Assembly (NCBI GenBank): GCA_036768485.1 | Contig: JAVLUZ010000154.1 | Coordinates: forward strand, 44,391,458-44,455,457 | Direction: 5' to 3' | Source: Mermis nigrescens | Lineage: Eukaryota > Nematoda > Enoplea > Mermithida > Mermithidae | Length of the DNA: 64,000 nucleotides | Part shown: positions 57,318 to 64,000 of the stretch, piece by piece | Layout: the number at the start of each line of letters is the position of its first letter | Numbering within the stretch: position 1 is the stretch's first letter | Notes under the pieces: model-generated | Told to the model about the DNA's origin: nothing | Seen by the model: only the letters and a program-made list of their open reading frames with translations | Database searches by the model: none | Position numbers and translations under genes: made by a program

Positions 57318-58214
57318 TTCGTATAGTTTTCAGGGCCTTGCGGTTTATTCAGTTTTATGCACATGTTTTGTATATTATAAAGTAAACGCACTTCGTTTCT
57401 TCGTTGCACTAGACAGTAAGGTAGGTAGCTTTATTACTTTAGATGCACCTGGAGTCTGTTTCATTTATTCAATAAGTTTTTGAAAAACCAAGGGATTCGT
57501 GTGAAGTAGTACGACATGAAGGGTAATTATGTAAAATAGGTAGGTGGTCGGCACCTACCTATGTTTGATCCTTTCCACTGTCGAGCCGCGAAACTACTTG
57601 CGTTAGATTTTTAAGTGTATTTTGCAGTCTGATTCACGTAGATTATTAAGCACCCATGTAAACGAGCTATTCGATCAAATGCTGTTTATGGAGATAAAAT
57701 TGTGGGCAGTTACAACATGGGCTTGGGCAGTTTGTACCCTCAATAGTTGAAATAAACCTCGCAGATTACTGTGTACTCCCAGAATTCTGTTTTTAGTAAT
57801 ATTTTTGGCGATTTACCCCATACTGACCCTCCAGAATTTCGGTGCTGTCCATGTAAAGTAGTAGGTACCATGTTTAGGTACATAGGTTAACCTGCGATTA
57901 TTATTTACGGTCGTAGGGATTGTGCTGAATGCGTTGAATTGATTAATTGCCGAAAACTGTTGGCTTACTGGTATCTAAAGATTTATACTCAAACTTACTC
58001 GAAACAGGCTATAATAGAGAAGATTACGCTTTTACACAACATACCTGCTGTATTTAAAACTTTTTAAGTCTTAAACCTTTAAAACTTTAAGGTACAGTTT
58101 CCTTTTTAGCTTTAATTTTGACTACTTTTCCACACAGAATTTCGTCTTTTCCCACAGAAACTAGACTCTTCAAACCCCTCGTGCATGTCCGTCTACGGCA
58201 TATTGCTTGTTTGG
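57318..58214. other. Region 3' of MRPL44
   Basis: It contains a family M end fragment (GAGTCTGTTTCATTTATTC, 57452), a family J-like block (57715-57855) and a family M-like inverse end (GAAACAGGCTATAA, about 58003). The MRPL44 3' end should lie in its first few hundred bases; no clear AATAAA was noted. Confidence 0.45.
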
Positions 58215-58475
58215 TAACATTAATACAAATACAAATACAAATATTTTATTTTCGTCGCACAAAAAAAGAACACAATAAGAAAAGAAACATTAATATACAA
58301 TGAAATACAATTATAAATAAACATTCGACATGAATCATCATACAAAATCACATATTCTAAAAGCAAGAAATTATTAATTAAAGTACATTTATACGAGATT
58401 AGTGCAAAAGACGAAGGTAGGCGCGCAGGCTAAATAAATTATGCACTTAGAACACGCCCCCTAGCAAATACCCCG

Positions 58476-60170
58476 TTAGATCAACTTTTTCATTTTTTCA
58501 CGGAGGGAAGCAACACTAGGAGATCTTACAACAGCTTCAGGGAGAGAATTCCATACGTGAATCCACCTATTGGATAAATCATACCCACGAACATCAAGCC
58601 GAAAAGGAGTGCATTCACATTTCATTGAATTTTGAGCACGCGTGTTGTTTTCACAAAAAGTAAAAAAGTCGGCTTGCTGCAAAACGCATCTACCACTCAA
58701 TATCTGATACATCATGCACAGATCACTACGCAATCTGCGAATCTCCAGGCTATCCAATTCTAAGGAACTGAGTCTTTCAGCATAAGAAAGTCCCCGAAAT
58801 CCAATAATTTTACGTGTAAATTTCCTTTGAACATTTTCGATCATTGAAACATGGGTCTTACGGTATGGATTCCAAACAGTGCTACAATACTCAAGAAGCG
58901 GTCTGACGTAAACAGTAAAAGCCCTAGACATATTTAGTTTATTTTTAGAAGCAAATGATTTCGATATTAGCATAGCCCTAGCATAAGCTCTACGCGTTAT
59001 ATCATTATAGTGGAAATTAAAATCAAGTTTACTTGATACGTAAACACCCAAATCCTTTACAGAATTTACACTCTGTTCTACAGTCAGGTCAGAAATTCTA
59101 TAAGAATGCTTGGGATTTCCAAAACCTAGATATAACACGTAGCATTTTTCAGTAGCAATTTTTAACTGCCAATCCTTGGACCAGACTACGAGTTTAGCGA
59201 TATCATCTTGAAGTTGGGTGTGATTGCTAGATAAATTATAAAGCTTGACGTCATCGGCAAAAAGGCAAACTTTGCTATTTAAGCGGTCGCTAATGTCATT
59301 TATGAATAAAACAAAAAGAATCGGGCCAAGTATACTGCCCTGAGGAACACCGCTAGTGACAGATTTTTCGCTCGAAAACTGACCGTTAATAACAACCCTT
59401 TGAGTCCTATCGCTCAAAAAACAAGTTAACCAACTCAATAAATCTCCAGAAAATCCAAAAGTTTCCAGTTTATAAATTAATTTACGGTGAACTACAGTGT
59501 CGAAAGCTTTAGAAAAATCAATGTAGATAACATCAACAGTGTTTTTTTCATCAATTAATTTAGTCCATTCATTTTTGCACTTTAGTAATTGCAATTCACA
59601 CGATTTACCCTTTTGGAAACCAAACTGACCGGAGGAGATCAAATTATTCTCACGTAAATGTGCTTGCATCGTACTGTTAATTATAGATTCCATGATCTTA
59701 CACGTAATACAACATAACGATATCGGCCTGTAATTTTTAGCATCACTCCGGTCGCCCTTTTTATACACAGGAACAACATTAGCGGTGCGCCACAGTGCAG
59801 GAATACAATGGGTTTTGAAAGATATTTCAAAAATAGTGGTTAAGGGCTGGGTAAGTACAAAAGCAAGTTTTTTCACAAAAAATGCGCAAAGTCCGTCAGG
59901 GCCAATCGATAATGATGGTTTAATTTTCCGTATAGCAGAAAAAACGACATCATCAGAAAAACGAATGTTTGATAACTTTGGCTGTGCACAAGCATTAATA
60001 AGACCAAAATTCGTTTGCGTAGGAACACTAAAGACTGAAGCAAAAAGTGTGCTAAAAACGTTTGCCTTATCTTTGTCAGTAGAAGCAATCACACGATCGC
60101 CATCAGTTAAAATTGGAATAGTTCGTTCACCACTAATACGAGAATTAACAAAATTATAAAAAGAATTCAA
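58476..60170 (-). CDS. CR1-type reverse transcriptase, 564-codon open frame
   Basis: The frame is intact over the full reverse-transcriptase domain: SIGPDGLCAFFVKK, YRPISLCCITCKIME, QFGFQKGKSCELQL, VIYIDFSKAFDTVVHRK, SGVPQGSILGP, the catalytic LFADDVKLYN and VRPLLEYCSTVWNP. The C terminus (SNRWIHVWNSLPEAVV) is the usual CR1/L2 end. The protein lacks its N-terminal endonuclease because of the upstream MITE and truncation, so it cannot support full retrotransposition. The intact frame shows this is the youngest CR1 copy here. Confidence 0.85.
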   Translation of the reverse strand: MNSFYNFVNSRISGERTIPILTDGDRVIASTDKDKANVFSTLFASVFSVPTQTNFGLINACAQPKLSNIRFSDDVVFSAIRKIKPSLSIGPDGLCAFFVKKLAFVLTQPLTTIFEISFKTHCIPALWRTANVVPVYKKGDRSDAKNYRPISLCCITCKIMESIINSTMQAHLRENNLISSGQFGFQKGKSCELQLLKCKNEWTKLIDEKNTVDVIYIDFSKAFDTVVHRKLIYKLETFGFSGDLLSWLTCFLSDRTQRVVINGQFSSEKSVTSGVPQGSILGPILFVLFINDISDRLNSKVCLFADDVKLYNLSSNHTQLQDDIAKLVVWSKDWQLKIATEKCYVLYLGFGNPKHSYRISDLTVEQSVNSVKDLGVYVSSKLDFNFHYNDITRRAYARAMLISKSFASKNKLNMSRAFTVYVRPLLEYCSTVWNPYRKTHVSMIENVQRKFTRKIIGFRGLSYAERLSSLELDSLEIRRLRSDLCMMYQILSGRCVLQQADFFTFCENNTRAQNSMKCECTPFRLDVRGYDLSNRWIHVWNSLPEAVVRSPSVASLREKMKKLI

Positions 60171-60289
60171 ATTTTCAGATTTAATAAGTTTATCCTCTTT
60201 GGAAGAGTGAAATTTATAGATTTCGGCCTTTAATAACTTTGCACAGTTATTATAAACAGCTTTAGATTCAGGCGTTTTCTCTGTTTATA

Positions 60290-60836
60290 TAGTCTGTTTC
60301 ATTTATTCGAGAGCTTTTTAGTCAATTCTTTTAAGGGCTACAGTAAGCTAAACAAGACGAATTACTGTACTTCGGCAGATCAGCCCAGTGAGGGCGAGTG
60401 GCTAGAATTCTTCCATTTTTAGTGCACTAATACGCCCAAATTAATTTGATTTAGGCATTTAATCAGTGCTGGGACATACTACAGTAAGCGCGCTAAACAA
60501 AAAGCTATCGGCTGGAATCGAACCCGGGTTGCTTCGATTACAAGCAAGAGGTTTTACCACTGAGCTATGCGGGGGTTCACGGCGTTTCTTAACATCTTAG
60601 TCGATTATGTTTAAAGTGTCGACTCAGGATAAGATGAATAAGCGATTTTTATCAGTAAGTTAATTGATCTGCTGGAAGACGAGAATAAATTATGCCGCAA
60701 AAATGTCATTGAAAAACCCTTCTTTGCTATGTAGCTAAAGTGATATCTAGCGACTTACAGTAAATAACAAATAAGGGGTTACTGTAACCTCCAAAAACAT
60801 TTATTGAAAAAGCTCTCGGATAAATGAAACAGACTA
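60290..60836. mobile_element. Long family M MITE with tRNA-like sequence
   Basis: A 547-bp copy runs TAGTCTGTTTCATTTATTCG to CGGATAAATGAAACAGACTA, with TA at both sides. It inserted into the CR1 linker and is about 85 percent alike to the copy at 20113 by eye. Confidence 0.8.
60503..60576 (-). tRNA. tRNA-like sequence inside a MITE (probable pseudo-tRNA)
   Basis: On the minus strand, GCATAGCTCAGTGGTAAAAC is a good A box. The anticodon stem TGCTT/AAGCA encloses GTAATCG (anticodon position AAT). GGGTTCGATTCC is a perfect B box. As in the first copy, the acceptor stem does not close. The anticodon loop differs between copies, while stem and boxes are kept. Confidence 0.45.
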
Positions 60837-61635
60837 TAAACATGCCACAGCCTCAGTTTTTTAGCAACCAGCTTTCTTATGTTCATTGGGTATCTTTTCA
60901 CAGTTGCAGGTTTAGCTTCAATTTTTGGAACATGCTGGGAAATTAAAGGATTTATAACAGACAAAAATTTGTTGTAGAAATCATCACAAGTAACGCAATC
61001 CGAAAAAATGTCAGGAAATAAATAAACCATGGAAAAAGAACGGTTAACCTTACCTAAGGTTATTAGCGCTAGCTTATTAGAGAAAAGTACTCTACTTACT
61101 ATAGAAGGATTCATGGTGAATGGAGTGGAGAATGGATGGAATGGAATGGAAGTAAGGAAGTGAAACGGGCAGGGTTGCCAGGTGCAGGAGAATTCTCCTG
61201 AATTCAGGAGAATCTAAAATTTTCAGGAGCAGGAGCAGGAGAATGGGCTTTTCAGGAGAAATTTCAGGAGAAGTTGTAAACATGCAGGAGAATGCAGGAG
61301 AATTTTAAAATGTCAGGAGAATTCAGGAGAATCCTGAAAATCTAGGAGAATTCAGGAGAATTTTCAAAACTTAAACAGCAAGTTATAAAGATTATCATAC
61401 ATTAACCTTCTTACTGTACTTAATGTAGTTAGTCAGTTGTTTCACATTAAGAATTTATTTCGTTCATAGTTAAGACCTAAGTGTTAAGTTATAACTATAT
61501 CCAAATAAGTTTCGTGCTTCCGTAGTAAATCATTCATTCATTCATTTATTTATTCACTTAATATCACGAAGTGCAGAAATACATAGCTTTACACACCGTC
61601 TAATTGTTTTTATCAGTTTCATAGACGTTTGCAAA

Positions 61636-63155
61636 CACCGTTTTTTTCCACTTTTTGGTCTATTTGTCAACCAAAATTTTGGGAAATGGAAAAAATTTTT
61701 GGGCTTGGTTGGCATTTGTGGAAACTTTTTGTAATGTTAAAAATGCGTTTTAGAGAGTTAAAACTCCAAAAATTTTTCGGTGCTTCGCATAGGCGTAGCC
61801 AGGATTTTCGCCAGGGGGGAATTCCAAAAAAATTTTTTTTCGTCTAAAAAAACTCGTAAAAACGCGCAGGGCCGTTAAACAACGTGTTTTTTGGGCTTTT
61901 CACATCATCCTGCACGATTTAAGCCATTAAAAAAATTAAATTTTCTCAAAATTTTTTTCATGTTTTTGACGGAAAAAATGCTTCTTATGCGCGCGAAGCG
62001 CTAATTTTTTGATTTTCCACCAATAAAACGGTAGAAACTGCCAAATAATAGTATAAACCGGCGCGAAGCACCGAATTTTTCGATTTTAATCCTTAAGCCG
62101 CGCCGCGCAAATTGCAGCATTTTTATCGACAATCTGGTCTAGAACTTCACTACGATTGAAAATCCTTATCTTCTGCACGGATTCAGTTAGTTTTTGTAAT
62201 GCAAAAATGCGTTTTAGAGAAGTGAAACTACAAAATTTTTCGCGCTTCGCGCCGAATTCAATTCTTTTTGTTATTAATATTTGAGCCGCGCCGCGTCAAC
62301 TCAACTGCAGCATTTTTATCGACAATTTGATCTAGAACTTTACTACGATTGAAAATCCTTATTTTCTGCACGTATTCAGTTAGTTTTTTAATGCAAAAAT
62401 GCGTTTTAGAGAAGTGAAACTACAAAAATTTTTCGGCGCTTCGCGCCGAATTGATTTAATTTTTTTGTTATTAATATTTGAGCCGCGCCGCGTCAACTGC
62501 AGCATTTTTATCGAAAATTTGATCCAGAACTTTACTACGATTGAAAATCCTTATCTTCTGAACGGATTCGGTTAGTTTTTGTAATGCAAAAATGCGTTTC
62601 AGAGAGGTGAAACTACAAAAATTTTCGGCGCCTCGCGCCGAATTGATTTAATTCTTACTTGTTATTGTTGTGTAAGCCGCGCGGCGCCAATTGCAGCATT
62701 TTTTATCGATAATCTGGTCCAGAACTCCACTACGATTGAAAATCCTTACCTTCTGCACAGTTTTTGAAATGCAAAAATGATTTAAAGAGCTAAAATTTCA
62801 AAATTTTCTAGCGCTTCGCGCCATTTGATAAATTATAGTTTTAATTGTCAAAAACGACTTCAGAATTGGCTAAAATGCTTTACTGAAGGAAGGAAATTCA
62901 AGTTTCAACATAAATAACGTTACTGATCGTGATATTCTTGTAGAGCGCGAAATTTTTATACAAAAAGTGCATCAAACACCGCTATTGCATGTGTACATAA
63001 AATTTTCCACTTAAAAACACTGATTTTTCAACACAGGCGCTCTATTTCGAACGTTTTTAGACCTCCCAAAAAATGTGGAAAAAAGTCGGAAAAAGTGGAA
63101 AAAAATTTTGGGTTCGGTCTATAATGTCAACCAAATCGCTGGGAAAAAAACGTTG
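61636..63155. mobile_element. CACCG-type hAT element carrying a tandem array
   Basis: A 1.52-kb element begins CACCGTTTTTTTCC and ends GGGAAAAAAACGTTG, with the exact 8-bp duplication TTTGCAAA (61628-61635 and 63156-63163). Blocks 'ccaaaattttggg' and 'tgtggaaaaa' recur inverted at its two ends. Its centre is the 187-bp tandem array. A reverse copy is split across 21028-29700. Confidence 0.85.
62010..62800 (+). repeat. Tandem array, period about 187 bp
   Basis: At least four units share: GAAACTACAAAAATTTTTCG, a GCGAAGC hairpin, GAGCCGCGCCGCGTCAA, GCAGCATTTTTATCGA, ACTACGATTGAAAATCC, TTCAGTTAGTTTTT and AATGCAAAAATGCG. Units start near 62030, 62215, 62405 and 62600; the last is decayed. Confidence 0.75.
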
Positions 63156-63163
63156 TTTGCAAA

Positions 63164-64000
63164 GCGCCTATAAACATTTTTTTGATATATTTCAAAACGT
63201 AAGGATTTGCTTGCTACTGAAGTACATACAATTAGTAATAAAGTATTATTTATTTTTTCAAAAGACATTGCAAACAGGGCTCTTTTCAGAAATTTTTGAT
63301 GATGTAAGTGCAACTGAACATTGGCGGTCACTGTTTTAAGCACAGAAACTGTTTTTTCGAATAATGTGTATTGTAAACAATGCGACCTCTTTAGCTTAGG
63401 CCCTTGAGCAGTATATCCTGATGAAGATCAGGAATCTGTTATTGAATGTTTGTCAGCTGTTGATGTTGAATAAAATGTTATACTTTGTGGTGCAGCATTA
63501 GTCTTCCATTATTTTTGCATCTGCCTGCCTGTATAGTGCAGATATGCTCCATGAGCTTTTTGTGAGAGAATTAATGTTCATTATTTAGCCTTGAGTGTCC
63601 TTAGGATTAACAGGCAAGAGATCAGAATAAAATAGTTGGGTGAACCAAGGTAAATTGGCCTGAGCATGCTTGATATGCATGTGTACATACAATTGTAGAT
63701 CTGCTGTACAACCTTTCCTGCAAAATATGAGCCAGGAGAATTTTCAGGAGAATCAAAATATTTTTAGGAGAATTGCAGGAGAATTTTTCCCCAATTTTAC
63801 CTCTGTGCAGGAGAATCTGAATTTTGGGACCTGGCAACACTGGAAACGGGTTTCCTTTCTTTCCTCTGTCTGGTTGACTCCTACGTCAGGCGCTGAATGC
63901 AGCTTCGCACGCCCGTATCCGATGAGAGAATTTTCCAATCTGACATCTAAAGACGATTTTTTTACTCCCCATCCGCCATCGCTTTTTTTAGCAAAAACTG
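63164..64000. other. Window end: hAT right part and flank
   Basis: 63164-63842 is the right part of the CAGGAGAAT hAT element. The rest is unassigned; short frames here lack support. Confidence 0.4.

Larger units (their letters stand above)
58215..61114 (-). mobile_element. CR1-like retrotransposon with long RT ORF
   Basis: The minus-strand element has a 3' tail of ATTTGT-type repeats (58226-58250), an intact RT ORF (58476-60170) and a linker region (60779-61114, TAKPATVKRYP-like basic block) that should join an endonuclease. A long family M MITE (60290-60836) splits linker from RT. The endonuclease and ORF1 are absent, so the copy is 5'-truncated at about 61114. Confidence 0.85.
61170..63842. 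mobile_element. hAT element with CAGGAGAAT subterminal arrays
   Basis: A 2.67-kb element begins CAGGGTTGCCAGGTGCAGG and ends GACCTGGCAACACTG. The exact 8-bp duplication GAAACGGG lies at 61162-61169 and 63843-63850. Arrays of CAGGAGAAT units fill about 200 bp at the left and 120 bp at the right. A second hAT-type element is nested inside. No transposase is seen. Confidence 0.85.

Overview
This window is animal nuclear DNA: AT-rich, gene-poor, with GT-AG introns and CR1-like non-LTR retrotransposons. I read it as an invertebrate, possibly an arthropod; the species cannot be told from the sequence. Nearly everything outside a few exons is transposable-element (TE) material, much of it inserted into older copies, and many insertions still show their target-site duplications (TSDs). 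All boundaries were read by eye.

Host genes, all but one on the + strand: (1) a terminal exon of a secreted Kazal-like protein at about 7.0-7.35 kb; (2) a six-exon type I membrane glycoprotein gene with an Ig-like segment, one transmembrane helix and a short tail, 12128-17429, unrecognised, first exon not found; (3) mitochondrial ribosomal protein L44 (MRPL44), about 35326-57317, nine exons with consistent phases, conserved blocks in order, introns swollen by TEs and an apparent one-base frameshift in exon 7; (4) a minus-strand C2H2 zinc-finger gene, 3273-3952, inside a 3.8-kb palindromic TAA/TTAA-flanked DNA transposon.

Mobile layout: 0.6-6.4 kb is an old CR1 fragment split by the palindrome and by MITEs (short non-autonomous DNA elements). 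6.4-12.1 kb holds nested hAT-type MITEs around the Kazal exon. 17.7-20.7 kb holds palindromic TA-flanked MITEs, the last with a tRNA-like sequence. 21-30 kb is a composite of one hAT-like element split by two CR1 copies and by another hAT element that itself holds a third CR1 and a further hAT. 30-35 kb is more nested MITEs. MRPL44 introns (35.7-56.9 kb) hold at least 20 insertions. 58-61 kb is a CR1 with a long intact reverse-transcriptase ORF, and 61.2-63.8 kb a hAT element carrying a 187-bp tandem array.

MITE families named here: A, B, C, D, E, F, J, K, L (hAT-type, most beginning CATA- or CAGG- with 8-bp TSDs), P (ends in T-runs and GTACAA) and M (TA-flanked, ends TAGTCTGTTTCA). Two threads run through the repeats. 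The hairpin CGGCGC-GAA-GCGCCG, whose core GCGAAGC is a known ultra-stable DNA mini-hairpin, recurs in otherwise different families. Several larger hAT elements each carry their own short repeat array just inside the ends. No transposase ORF was seen, so all DNA elements here are non-autonomous or decayed.
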